From positions 1 through 64,000 of the forward strand of contig CAKSHP010000001.1 of NCBI GenBank assembly GCA_934457145.1: a DNA stretch of 64,000 nucleotides, read 5' to 3'. The stretch's first letter is position 1. Each line of letters starts with the position of its first letter. The DNA is from an uncultured Clostridia bacterium. Its GTDB lineage: Bacteria; Bacillota; Clostridia; UBA1381; UMGS1253. Below the pieces are notes generated by a model, which made no database searches, was not told where the DNA came from, and was given only the letters and a program-made list of their open reading frames with translations. The position numbers and the translations under genes were made by a program. Below, piece by piece: positions 9,193-17,588 of this stretch.

Positions 9193-9224
9193 TTTAATAT
9201 GTTAAAAGAAAGGATGGATATAAA

Positions 9225-9803
9225 ATGAATTTAAATATTACAAGAGATGAAGCTATTTGCCTTTTAAAAAAATATAACAAAGAAGAATTTCACATTTTCC
9301 ACGCGCTGACCGTTGAGGGCGTTATGCGATATTTTGCCGATAAGCTCGGCTATAATGACGATGCAGACTTTTGGGGAATATGCGGTCTTTTGCATGATGT
9401 TGATTTTGAAATGTATCCCGGCGAGCACTGCATAAAAGCTCCGGAGCTTTTAAAAGAAATAAATGCCTCAGACGATATAATTCATGCCGTTTGCTCGCAT
9501 GGCTACGGCATCTGCTGCGATGTCTGCCCGACTCATCAGATGGAAAAAGTTTTGTTTGCAACAGACGAACTGACCGGCCTAATCGGCGCCGCAGCACGCA
9601 TGCGTCCGTCCAAAAGTACAAAGGATATGGAGCTTTCAAGCTTAAAAAAGAAATTTAAAGATAAAAAATTTGCCGCAGGCTGCTCAAGAGACGTTATAAA
9701 AAAAGGAGTCGAGATGCTTGGCTGGGAGCTTGACGAGCTTTTGCAAAACACAATTTATGCTATGCGCAGCTGCGAAGACTCCGTTTTAAGCGAGTTAAAA
9801 TAA
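9225..9803 (+). CDS. HD-domain hydrolase
   Basis: A 192-aa soluble protein of the HD metal-dependent phosphohydrolase superfamily. The doublet is GLLHDVDFE (His57-Asp58), with an upstream His26 in FHALTV and a downstream HGYG near residue 90 as further metal ligands. Members hydrolyse phosphate esters of nucleotides or second messengers; the substrate is not predictable here. A short cysteine cluster (YGICCDVCPTHQ, about 93-104) follows the third metal His. The gene has its own promoter and lies 22 bp upstream of a nitroreductase gene with no terminator between, so the two probably form an operon. Confidence 0.85.
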   Translation: MNLNITRDEAICLLKKYNKEEFHIFHALTVEGVMRYFADKLGYNDDADFWGICGLLHDVDFEMYPGEHCIKAPELLKEINASDDIIHAVCSHGYGICCDVCPTHQMEKVLFATDELTGLIGAAARMRPSKSTKDMELSSLKKKFKDKKFAAGCSRDVIKKGVEMLGWELDELLQNTIYAMRSCEDSVLSELK

Positions 9804-9825
9804 AAAAGAAAGGATTTGAAATTTT

Positions 9826-10341
9826 ATGAAAGACGCAATCACTGTTTTGGAAAACCGCCGTTCGTGCAGAGAATTTGACGGCAGACAAGTTGATGACAAA
9901 ACCCTGGATATGATTTTAAAAGCAGGAACCTTTGCCCCAACGGGCATGGGCAGACAGTCGCCTGTAATGGTGGCGGTAAAGGATAAACAAACAATCAAAC
10001 AGCTTTCCGAAATGAACGCAAAAATTATGGGCGCATCAGGCGATCCGTTTTACGGCGCACAAACTGTTATAATTGTGCTTGCCGATAAAAATATGCCGAC
10101 CTATCTCTACGACGGCTCTCTCGTTATGGGAAATCTTTTAAATGCCGCAGAAGCTTTGGGCGTTTGCTCATGCTGGATACATCGCGCAAAAGAAGAATTT
10201 GAAACAAAAGAGGGAAAAGAGCTTTTAAAGAAATGGGGAATAGACGGAAACTATGAAGGCATAGGCCACTGCGTTCTCGGTTATGGAAAAAAATCCTCCC
10301 CCGCTGTGCGCAAGGAAAATTATATATATAAAATATATTGA
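9826..10341 (+). CDS. Nitroreductase-family flavoprotein
   Basis: A 171-aa FMN-binding NAD(P)H oxidoreductase. The N-terminal VLENRRSCREFDGRQVDD is the classic nitroreductase start whose Arg/Ser residues bind FMN phosphate. APTGMGRQSPVMVAV (about 44-58) and the C-terminal GHCVLGYGKK fit the family. Typical activity is two-electron reduction of nitro groups, quinones or flavin; the natural substrate is unknown. It follows the HD gene by 22 bp. Its TGA stop overlaps the TTGACA -35 box of the next promoter. Confidence 0.92.
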   Translation: MKDAITVLENRRSCREFDGRQVDDKTLDMILKAGTFAPTGMGRQSPVMVAVKDKQTIKQLSEMNAKIMGASGDPFYGAQTVIIVLADKNMPTYLYDGSLVMGNLLNAAEALGVCSCWIHRAKEEFETKEGKELLKKWGIDGNYEGIGHCVLGYGKKSSPAVRKENYIYKIY

Positions 10342-10366
10342 CAAATTTGCGCAGATTTTATATAAT
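10338..10366 (+). promoter_or_regulatory. Consensus sigma-A promoter of the 1243-aa secreted protein
   Basis: A perfect TTGACA (10338-10343), 17 bp, and perfect TATAAT (10361-10366). The -35 overlaps the stop codon of the nitroreductase gene. The predicted start site near 10373 gives a leader of about 50 nt with a GAGG site before the ATG at 10422. Confidence 0.88.
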
Positions 10367-10421
10367 TATATTGGTGATTTTTGCACAATATATCACACAC
10401 TGATTTTAAAGAGGTATACTT

Positions 10422-13400
10422 ATGAATATTTTTAAAAAATTTATCGCACTGTGCATATCTTTTATAATGGTTTTCACATGTGTTTTTGCCGGTGAAAATG
10501 CCGATACTTATGCCGGTATTCCGGAAGATAACGGCGCGCCTGCGCAGGATTTTGCTGTTTTGCAGGATGTGCCGGATGCGGCAAAAACAATTTATAATTT
10601 TTCATGCCATGAAAATATATCTCTTTCAAATGCAGCCACTACAACCTCTGAAAATCCCGTTTCGGGATATATGGGCTACACAGATCAGTTTTTGATTAAT
10701 CCGGCGTCTTTTCCGGCATTTGAAGGCGCAACGGTGCTCCGCCGCGCAAAGGCAATCGCTTCAAATATAACCTATAACCAAAGCGCATATGCCAATAAAG
10801 GAAATCTTTTAGACGGCAAAGACGGCAGAGATTATTTTATGAGCTTTGACATTTCAAGCGGCGCAACTTTCTTTTTAATCGATACGGAAAATAAAGACTG
10901 GCCTTCAAAGCCGGACGATTTTATTTCGTACGGAAAATACGGCAGCTATAATGTATACGGAAAACATTTTGATGCGGGCGAAAAAGTAAATGTTCCCTGT
11001 TACGGCTGGGACGAATCGTGGGACAAAACCGCCGAAAGACTTTTTTTAAATCCGTCATACTTTGTTGTTGCATGGGATAACGATGCATCGGCTCAAAGCT
11101 TTACATATGAAATAAACGGTTCGGTTTATAATGTAAACTCCTTTTCTCCTGCCGATAAAGGCGGCAGCTATAATGTTTTGTTAGACTATGTTGAAGGCGG
11201 CGTACAGATAAACTTAAATTTAACTGCCGCAGATCCTCAGGCATCGGTAACGGCAGACGCTCCCGAATCATTTGTTTTGGAGCAGGGCACAGATGTCAGC
11301 GTAAACTACACGGTAACAAGCGAAGGCGGCGATAATGCATATGATTTTTGCGTAACTTTTTCAATGAAAGAAAAAGCAACCGCAAAAATTACAGTCAATC
11401 CGTATATTGCCGAGCATTTTGGCGCAAAGTCCGCCCTTACGAAAATGTATATCGCGGATAATGCCGGAAAAACAACCGATACAACCGATAAAATGCTCAC
11501 TTATGACGATAACGGCTATGCAAAAAGCGCCGTATATTCCGTTACATACACTAAAGGTTCTCAAAAAGTTACAGAAACTAACGTTTCCTACAGCGATCTT
11601 TATAACTATATAGGCGTATATGACGATGCAGCCGCTAAAATCACAGGATATAACTACGGCGACGAAAGCGTAGTATCTATAAAGCGCGGCGAAAGGTTTT
11701 TCACAGATTCGCACTATTTCGGAATAACAGGCACCGCCTTTGATAATGCAAGCCATGTTATGACTTCCAGACAGCTTGCCCCCGGCAGAGTAGTTTCGTC
11801 ATCATTTAATGATGCGTCTGCGGCAAACGAGTTTAAATCCTGGCTTTTAAATGATGAAAATACCGTATTTTCGCTCACTCCGAACACAGACTGCGTTGTA
11901 TACGCTGCCTTTGCTCAAAAAACGGTCGAAAACCACACAAAATTTATAAACGACGGCTGGACATTTAATAACTATTCAAACACCAAAATCCCGAAAAATG
12001 CCGTGCTTCCGATTTATGATAATGTAAAGAAACCGGCGTGGTGGATGGTTGATGCGTCGTATTCGTATAACGGCAATCCTTTTATCCTCACAAAAATGCA
12101 GTATGATCAGCAAAGCCCGACTGTGTCTGTAAATTATTTTTACATATGGTCAAAAGAGGTTAAAGCCGGTGAAACAGTTGATATCCCGGCGGGCGGCAGT
12201 GCATTTGCAAATCCAGGCGATCAGAATGCGCCGAAAATCCTTATAGGCTGGACGCAAAGCTTTCCGAAAGATGATGTTTCCGGCAGAATTTTTGCCGGCA
12301 GTTCGCAGATAAAGATAGATAATGTATTTGATTCTTTAACCTATAACGCAATAGCAAACATAGGCGATACAATTTCGTTTGTTCCGAATGGCGGAGCGGC
12401 AGCATCTTTTTCGAAAGCAATTATCGACACTCTGCCCTGTGAAACAACAGTCGAAATAATATCGGAAGCCGGAAGCAAAGTGACCCACACGATAAAATTT
12501 CGAGCACAGCCGAAAATTTTAAACATAACTCCGTCGCCTGTAAGAGACAAATTTGTTTCAAACACGGGCGCAAACAAAATATCTCTTTCAAGCAGAAAAG
12601 TCGGCGAGCTCACAACGGCGAGCGTTAATATTCAAAAATTCGAGCCCGACGAAACAGGCACTCTTCAGCCCGTTTATAACGAAAACGGAAAATATGAGTT
12701 TGAAACCTTGCAAAAAACCGTCGGAATGCCTTTTTACACCGACAGAACACAGCACAAGTTTGCTCACGTAGGCGAGGCGTTTAAAAATATGCAATACTTT
12801 ACCATACCGAGTAATGATGCAACCGTAAGGCGTCAAAGTGTGTACACAAACGAGAACACAACATATTTTAATAAATACGGCGAAAATAAAATGTGGCAGT
12901 ATACAGATGACAGCGGCACGGTAAAGGAGCTTAACTATCAGCAGATGTCATCGGAATATGAAAACTACATTTTAGGCGATAATGAATATTTCAGCTTTAC
13001 CGCAAGCGACTACGGAACGGTTTATGTAGCGCTCGAAAGTTCTTCTTCAAACTTTGCATATGCAAACGGCTGGAGAAAGCTGACGGTAGACGCTGCGCTG
13101 CCGGAGGGGCATGCCGGATGGAACAGCGTGGAGGCCGACTGCTGCGACAACGCATATCCTTATCAGTTAGGCAAAATTCAGTACGATGGACATGCTACAG
13201 AATATCATAAATTTAACACCATCTACTACAAACATTTTGAGGGAAATCAAAAAGTTTCCATTCCGACAACAGGTATCGCAGGCTCCGATGTCTGCGCCGT
13301 AATGGTTGACTGGAATGAATTTATATCAGATGATTTCGGAGGCACGCTTTTTTATAACGATAATAAAATGAAAATCAGAAGCAGCCGCAGCAGCTATACC

Positions 13401-14153
13401 GTAAGCGTTACAAAAAATGAAAATATATCGCTTGATTTTATTCCAGGCGTTTCGGGCGCAAGAGCAAAACTCTCCAAAACCGAAATTGCTTACAGTGATT
13501 TGCCCAAAACAATCACGATAGATGCATATAACTACTTCGGCGGCGTTAAAACCTTTGAAATAACCTTTGAAAAATCGGATTTGGGAGATAAAAAAATCCT
13601 TAATTTCGATACTGCCTCGCAGTACGGACTCTACAGCGAAAACACCGATAACAATAAAAGCTTTATGAGCTTTTACGAGGGCGTGTATATGGTTGAAAAC
13701 AATCTTGAGCGCAATGTTTCCGCTTACTACAGCGACCGCCTTACTCATAAGTTTACCAAAGATAACACATCTGACATGTTTGAAGGCGCAACATACATCC
13801 GCCGCCCCAAAAAAAGCGGCGACTACGGCGACTTCGGCATAAGCGGCAACAGCGATTTTTACATAAATGACGACTACAGCGAAAACGGAGCATACGGCGG
13901 CTGGATTTCGTTTTCAATAACCTCTCCCGCAACGGTTTATGTCGGCGTTCCGTTTGACAGCTGGCCGAATAAACCCGCCGACTGGCAGGAGGTGTCGGAT
14001 CCGGATGTTTTGCTTGGCGGAAGCAAAAAGCTCTATAAAAAGAGCTTCGAGGCAGGAAGCTTTGTAACAATACCGTCCCACGGACGGGACACAACATGGA
14101 ACATATCGCACACAAGCTGGGATTTGCCCATATATGTTGTGGTTTGGGAATAA
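10422..14153 (+). CDS. Large secreted protein with four repeats, no recognised family
   Basis: A 1243-aa protein with a signal peptide (residues 1-24, FIALCISFIMVFTCVFAGE). I do not recognise an enzyme domain. It contains four related units, beginning near residues 85 (GYTDQFL), 420 (FFTDSHYFG), 770 (PFYTDRTQHKF) and 1107 (AYYSDRLTHKF). Units share F-x-GATYIRR-like text (FEGATVLRRAK and FEGATYIRRPK in units 1 and 4), a TVYVA-type strand, WPSKPDDF/WPNKPADW, YKKSFEAGSFVTIP-like text and a closing VVAWD/VVVWE. Units 1-3 end in Ig-like strands (SVTADAPESFVLEQGTDVSV). The fourth stops after its first half, exactly at the stop codon. There is no SLH, LPXTG or membrane anchor, so it is probably released or held non-covalently. 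Very strong promoter. Possible roles are adhesion or polysaccharide binding; this is inference only. Confidence 0.8.
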   Translation: MNIFKKFIALCISFIMVFTCVFAGENADTYAGIPEDNGAPAQDFAVLQDVPDAAKTIYNFSCHENISLSNAATTTSENPVSGYMGYTDQFLINPASFPAFEGATVLRRAKAIASNITYNQSAYANKGNLLDGKDGRDYFMSFDISSGATFFLIDTENKDWPSKPDDFISYGKYGSYNVYGKHFDAGEKVNVPCYGWDESWDKTAERLFLNPSYFVVAWDNDASAQSFTYEINGSVYNVNSFSPADKGGSYNVLLDYVEGGVQINLNLTAADPQASVTADAPESFVLEQGTDVSVNYTVTSEGGDNAYDFCVTFSMKEKATAKITVNPYIAEHFGAKSALTKMYIADNAGKTTDTTDKMLTYDDNGYAKSAVYSVTYTKGSQKVTETNVSYSDLYNYIGVYDDAAAKITGYNYGDESVVSIKRGERFFTDSHYFGITGTAFDNASHVMTSRQLAPGRVVSSSFNDASAANEFKSWLLNDENTVFSLTPNTDCVVYAAFAQKTVENHTKFINDGWTFNNYSNTKIPKNAVLPIYDNVKKPAWWMVDASYSYNGNPFILTKMQYDQQSPTVSVNYFYIWSKEVKAGETVDIPAGGSAFANPGDQNAPKILIGWTQSFPKDDVSGRIFAGSSQIKIDNVFDSLTYNAIANIGDTISFVPNGGAAASFSKAIIDTLPCETTVEIISEAGSKVTHTIKFRAQPKILNITPSPVRDKFVSNTGANKISLSSRKVGELTTASVNIQKFEPDETGTLQPVYNENGKYEFETLQKTVGMPFYTDRTQHKFAHVGEAFKNMQYFTIPSNDATVRRQSVYTNENTTYFNKYGENKMWQYTDDSGTVKELNYQQMSSEYENYILGDNEYFSFTASDYGTVYVALESSSSNFAYANGWRKLTVDAALPEGHAGWNSVEADCCDNAYPYQLGKIQYDGHATEYHKFNTIYYKHFEGNQKVSIPTTGIAGSDVCAVMVDWNEFISDDFGGTLFYNDNKMKIRSSRSSYTVSVTKNENISLDFIPGVSGARAKLSKTEIAYSDLPKTITIDAYNYFGGVKTFEITFEKSDLGDKKILNFDTASQYGLYSENTDNNKSFMSFYEGVYMVENNLERNVSAYYSDRLTHKFTKDNTSDMFEGATYIRRPKKSGDYGDFGISGNSDFYINDDYSENGAYGGWISFSITSPATVYVGVPFDSWPNKPADWQEVSDPDVLLGGSKKLYKKSFEAGSFVTIPSHGRDTTWNISHTSWDLPIYVVVWE

Positions 14154-14189
14154 TATTCAAAAAAATATAAAATTAGTACAAAAAAATGC

Positions 14190-14218
14190 TTGACAGATAG
14201 TTTAAAATAGTATATAAT
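14190..14218 (+). promoter_or_regulatory. Consensus promoter of the small peptide gene
   Basis: TTGACA (14190-14195), 17 bp, TATAAT (14213-14218). A start near 14225 gives a leader of about 95-100 nt before the peptide frame. No terminator separates it from the upstream large gene, but the promoter is as strong as any in the window. Confidence 0.85.
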
Positions 14219-14317
14219 ATTGATACAGATAAATTATAGTAGATTTTTTGGCTGTTTGGCTTGCAAATGCCCTCTTACAGACAGCTTACTAAAAAGCAGA
14301 AAGGGTGTGTATAGAAG

Positions 14318-14458
14318 GTGAGAAAGTTGTACGAAAAGCCTTGTTTGGATGTTGTTGAATTCGAAAAAGAAGACATTATGACAGGCGGCGGAAGCGGTGT
14401 CGAAGAAGGAACAATATTTGAAATTACAAACGGTGTTGAGGATTTAGGCGAATTTTAA
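14318..14458 (+). CDS. 46-aa peptide, YEKP-type with Gly-rich centre
   Basis: A short frame starting GTG at 14318, or more likely TTG at 14327 because AAGGTGAG lies 5 nt before it. The product is (MRK)LYEKPCLDVVEFEKED, then IMTGGGSGVEEG, then an acidic tail ending EDLGEF. It has no signal peptide and a net negative charge, with one Cys near the start and a TGGGSG core. It resembles the small clostridial proteins beginning Y-x-KP-x5-F-x-x-ED, whose function is unknown to me. It has its own consensus promoter and a 15-bp terminator, so it is a monocistronic, probably abundant product. A modified or secreted peptide precursor is one possibility (the window has PqqD, kinase and peptidase genes at 50.5-52 kb), but no direct link is visible. 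Confidence 0.72.
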   Translation: MRKLYEKPCLDVVEFEKEDIMTGGGSGVEEGTIFEITNGVEDLGEF

Positions 14459-14469
14459 TTAAAAAAACA

Positions 14470-14510
14470 AATATAAAAGCGCAGTAATATGTTTGCTGCG
14501 CTTTTATATT
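14470..14510 (+). terminator. Terminator after the small peptide gene
   Basis: A perfect 15-bp inverted repeat (AATATAAAAGCGCAG at 14470-14484 with its complement at 14496-14510) around an 11-nt loop, followed by GCTTATTTTT. From here to 14707 there is an A/T-rich stretch with short GC-rich inverted pieces (GCCCGGGC near 14671) but no gene that I can support. Confidence 0.85.
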
Positions 14511-14707
14511 GCTTATTTTTCGCATCAGAGACGAATATAATATATCTTTGATTTGCTGAATTTTCATTTTGATTTGCCGGTTTTGCAATCCTTTTTACCT
14601 TACCGGGCATTTTTAAAAACATTACGAAAAATCTGCCTTTTTAAACCGTATCGGGCGTAACTTTCTGATGCCCGGGCAAAGACTTTTTTTACCGGAGATT
14701 TTTATTT

Positions 14708-15313
14708 ATGAAACCAAAAATTAAACAGGCAATTATAGTTGAAGGAAAATACGATAAAATCAAGCTTGAATCGATTATCGACGCGGTTATAATAACAACC
14801 GAAGGCTTTGAAATTTTTAGCGACCGTCAAAAACGGGAGCTTATAAAAACAATGGCGGAGAAAACCGGCATCATAGTGCTGACAGATTCCGACAGCGCAG
14901 GGTTTATAATCCGCAATTTCGTTTGTCAGTCAATTGATAAAACAAAAATAAAACATGCCTTTATTCCCGATATTTTCGGAAAGGAAAAACGCAAAAAAGA
15001 AGCCGGAAAAGAAGGAAAAATCGGAGTTGAAGGCGTTTCGCGCGATATTATACTAAACGCTTTAAAAAATGCCGGAGCCGATATAGACGGCGATCCTTCA
15101 AAATCCGAAAACGAAAGAAAAATAACCAAACTCGATTTGTATCTTCATGGCTTTACCGGCGGAAAAAACAGCTCGCACCTCAGGCGCGGGCTGCTCATGG
15201 CTCTTAATCTGCCGGAAAAAATATCTTCAAACATGCTTTGCAGCATAATAAATCTTTTATGCAGCTATGAAGAATTTGAAAAGCTGTCAGAAAAAATACA
15301 TAATAAAGAATAA
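14708..15313 (+). CDS. rnmV: Ribonuclease M5-like Toprim protein
   Basis: A 201-aa protein with an N-terminal Toprim domain: AIIVEGKYDKIKLE carries the catalytic Glu (about residue 13) and IIVLTDSDSAGFIIRN the DxD motif (about 57-59). KHAFIP and IGVEGVSRDIIL are characteristic of RNase M5, which matures 5S rRNA with the help of L18. The C-terminal KLDLYLHGFTGGKNSSHLRR fits the DUF4093 domain of that family. No rRNA is in the window. The gene ends 1 bp from the end of argB on the other strand, with no terminator between them. Confidence 0.9.
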   Translation: MKPKIKQAIIVEGKYDKIKLESIIDAVIITTEGFEIFSDRQKRELIKTMAEKTGIIVLTDSDSAGFIIRNFVCQSIDKTKIKHAFIPDIFGKEKRKKEAGKEGKIGVEGVSRDIILNALKNAGADIDGDPSKSENERKITKLDLYLHGFTGGKNSSHLRRGLLMALNLPEKISSNMLCSIINLLCSYEEFEKLSEKIHNKE

Positions 15314-15314
15314 A

Positions 15315-16193
15315 TCACGGCGTTATCATAGTTCCGATACCTTTGTCTGTAAATATTTCAAGCAAAATGCTGTGCGGCACTCGTCCGTCTATTATATGCA
15401 CCTTTTCAACGCCTGCCTCTATTGCCTCTTTGCAGCCCAACACCTTCGGTATCATGCCGCCGTCAATGGTTTTATCCGCAATATAGCGGTCAACCTCTTT
15501 GCAGTTCATTTCGGCTATAACGCTGCCGTCCTTTGCGTGCACTCCGTTTATATCGGTTAAAAGCATCAGCTTTTCGGCTTTCAGCGCGCTTGCAACGGCG
15601 CCTGCAACCGTGTCTGCATTAACATTGTACGACTGACCGTCTTTATCCGTTCCGATAGGCGCTATAACCGGGATATATTCGTCGCTTGTTATAAGATTTA
15701 TAAGCGATGTGTTAACCGACACAACATCGCCCACATAGCCTATGTCCTTGCTTTTTCCGTCAACTGCGGTTTTAAGCTTTTTGCATATAAGCAATCCCCC
15801 GTCTATTCCGCATATACCAACGGCCTTTCCGCCTCTTTCGTTAATTCCCGCAACAATTTCTTTGTTTGTTTTGCCGACAAGCACCATGCGCGCAATGTCA
15901 ACCGTCTGCTTATCGGTAACCCTCAGTCCGTTTACAAATTCGCTCTTAACGCCGTGTGAGGAAAGTTCGGCCGAAATGTCGGGGCCTCCGCCGTGAACAA
16001 CAACAGGCTTTAATCCGATAAATTTCAAAAGCGTTATATCCTCCATCACCGAGTGGCGAATTTGTTCGTTTATCATGGCGTTGCCGCCGTATTTTATTAC
16101 TATTGTTTTGTCGCGGTACTTTTGCATATAAGGCAGCGCCTCAATTAAAATTTCCGCTTTTTTTATAATATTGTCCACATTCATTTTTATCAC
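15315..16193 (-). CDS. argB: Acetylglutamate kinase
   Basis: Up to 292 aa; phosphorylates N-acetylglutamate in the second step of arginine synthesis. [12 protein letters not shown] (about 30-41) is the Lys/Gly phosphate loop, [13 protein letters not shown] (about 62-74) binds the substrate, and [16 protein letters not shown] closes the ATP site. The GTG at 16193 is immediately followed by an in-frame ATG three codons later; AAAGGG lies about 3 nt or 12 nt upstream respectively, so either may be used. It follows argC by 15 bp and is probably cotranscribed from the ArgR-controlled promoter. Confidence 0.97.
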   Translation of the reverse strand: MIKMNVDNIIKKAEILIEALPYMQKYRDKTIVIKYGGNAMINEQIRHSVMEDITLLKFIGLKPVVVHGGGPDISAELSSHGVKSEFVNGLRVTDKQTVDIARMVLVGKTNKEIVAGINERGGKAVGICGIDGGLLICKKLKTAVDGKSKDIGYVGDVVSVNTSLINLITSDEYIPVIAPIGTDKDGQSYNVNADTVAGAVASALKAEKLMLLTDINGVHAKDGSVIAEMNCKEVDRYIADKTIDGGMIPKVLGCKEAIEAGVEKVHIIDGRVPHSILLEIFTDKGIGTMITP

Positions 16194-16208
16194 TTACCCT
16201 TTTTATAA

Positions 16209-17246
16209 TTATAAATAAAATCCTGCATTTTTAAGGCCTGTTGTCTCGTCAAGCCCAAAAAGCAGATTCATGTTTTGCACAGCCTGTCCCGCAGCGCCCT
16301 TTCCTATATTGTCGATTGCGCTGCAAACAACAACTCTGTTCAGCCTTTCGTCAACAACCAGGCCAATGTCTGCAAAATTAGAACCGGCAACGCGGTTTGT
16401 CTGCGGAATTCCGCTTTCATACACGCGCACGAAATATTCGCCTTTGTAAAACTCTTTGTAAACCTCTATAAGCTCTTTTGCGGACTTTTTTTCTTTTAAA
16501 TTTGCATACATTGTGGAAAATATTCCTCTTTTCAAAGGAACAAGGTGCGGCGTGAACGAAAGCATTATCTGCTCGCCGGCAAGGTTTGAAAGCTCCTGTT
16601 CAATCTCGGAGGTATGGCGGTGAGTTGCAATTTTATACGCTTTCATATTTTCCGTACATTCGCAGAAACTGTATGCTAAATCGCTCTTTCTTCCCGCGCC
16701 GGTAACGCCGGATTTTGCGTCTATTATTATATTTTTTAAATCAATAAGCTTGTTTTTTACAAGCGGTGCAAGCCCGAGAATTGAACAGGTTGTATAGCAG
16801 CCGGGATTGCCGATAAGGCGTGATTTTTTAATCTTTTCGCGGTGCAGTTCGCAAAGCCCGTAAACCGATTTTTCCAAAAGCTCGGGAGAGCTGTGCGCCT
16901 CGCCGTACCACTGTTCGTATACTTTTGCATCATCATAGCGAAAATCTCCGCTCAGATCTATAATCTTTATTCCTCCGTCATACAATTTCGGAATAACCTC
17001 TTTTGATGCACCATGCGGCAGCGCGCAAAATGCAACATCGCAGCTTTTAACTATTTCATCTGTGTCAAGCTCGCTGCACGTTAAATCCAAAACCCCTTTA
17101 AAATTCGGATAAACATCGCTTATCTTCTTTCCCGCAAAACTTTGCGACACTAAAATTTCTATTTTTACTTCGCTGTGCATACTAAGCAAACGCACAAGCT
17201 CTATTCCGGCATAGCCGGTTGCGCCCAAAACAGCAGCCTTTATCAT
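16209..17246 (-). CDS. argC: N-acetyl-gamma-glutamyl-phosphate reductase
   Basis: A 345-aa NADPH-dependent reductase, third step of arginine synthesis. The N-terminal Rossmann loop is AAVLGATGYAGIELVRLL. The catalytic Cys lies in LIGNPGCYTT near residue 145. HRHTSEIEQEL and FTPHLVPLKRGI match the family. The ATG at 17246 (MIKAAVLG) is chosen: the longer frame starts at a TTG three codons upstream, and AAAGGG is 10 nt before the ATG. First gene of argC-argB. argJ and argD, which often follow, are not in the window. Confidence 0.97.
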   Translation of the reverse strand: MIKAAVLGATGYAGIELVRLLSMHSEVKIEILVSQSFAGKKISDVYPNFKGVLDLTCSELDTDEIVKSCDVAFCALPHGASKEVIPKLYDGGIKIIDLSGDFRYDDAKVYEQWYGEAHSSPELLEKSVYGLCELHREKIKKSRLIGNPGCYTTCSILGLAPLVKNKLIDLKNIIIDAKSGVTGAGRKSDLAYSFCECTENMKAYKIATHRHTSEIEQELSNLAGEQIMLSFTPHLVPLKRGIFSTMYANLKEKKSAKELIEVYKEFYKGEYFVRVYESGIPQTNRVAGSNFADIGLVVDERLNRVVVCSAIDNIGKGAAGQAVQNMNLLFGLDETTGLKNAGFYL

Positions 17247-17280
17247 ACATATCAAACCCTTTCGCTTTCAGTTTAGTATA

Positions 17281-17309
17281 ATTATACATCTTTGTGCATA
17301 AAAATGCAA
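17281..17309 (-). promoter_or_regulatory. argCB promoter with overlapping ARG box
   Basis: On the minus strand TTGCAT (17309-17304), 17 bp, TATAAT (17286-17281). The perfect palindrome TGCAT-AAAA-ATGCA at 17295-17308 covers part of the -35 and the spacer, the expected place for an ArgR operator that blocks polymerase. A weaker half-matching site (TTCAT-AAAC-ATATT) lies at 17319-17332. The rest of the 342-bp divergent gap holds a GCCGTTG/CAATCGGC inverted repeat with a T-run near 17343-17380 and the permease promoter. Confidence 0.8.
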
Positions 17310-17524
17310 TATCTTTTTTTCATAAACATATTGCATTCAAAAAGCCGTTGTTTGTTCATTTTAGGCAATCGGCCTGTTTTTTTGAAATTAAAAAAACTAT
17401 ATAACCTCGACAAATTAATTATCGTTTAAAAAGATTTAATTATAAAATAATATTAACATGCGGCAGTTTTGAAACCTTTTGCATAAAAGTTTTTGTTTTT
17501 TTTAACTTCAATTTCAAAAAAAGG

Positions 17525-17553
17525 TAGACTTTTTATCGCTTTTAATATATAAT
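17525..17553 (+). promoter_or_regulatory. Predicted promoter of the permease-cysE-cysS-mrnC genes
   Basis: TAGACT (17525-17530), 17 bp, TATAAT (17548-17553), about 35 bp before the chosen GTG start. Confidence 0.7.
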
Positions 17554-17588
17554 AGTACTGTGAAAATATGCTTATCGGAGGTGTGGAT

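Noticed and set aside
17338..17380. GCCGTTG...CAATCGGC hairpin with T7 as a terminator
   Set aside because: No plus-strand gene lies upstream of it (argC is divergent), so assignment as a terminator is unsupported; left as a note in the gap.
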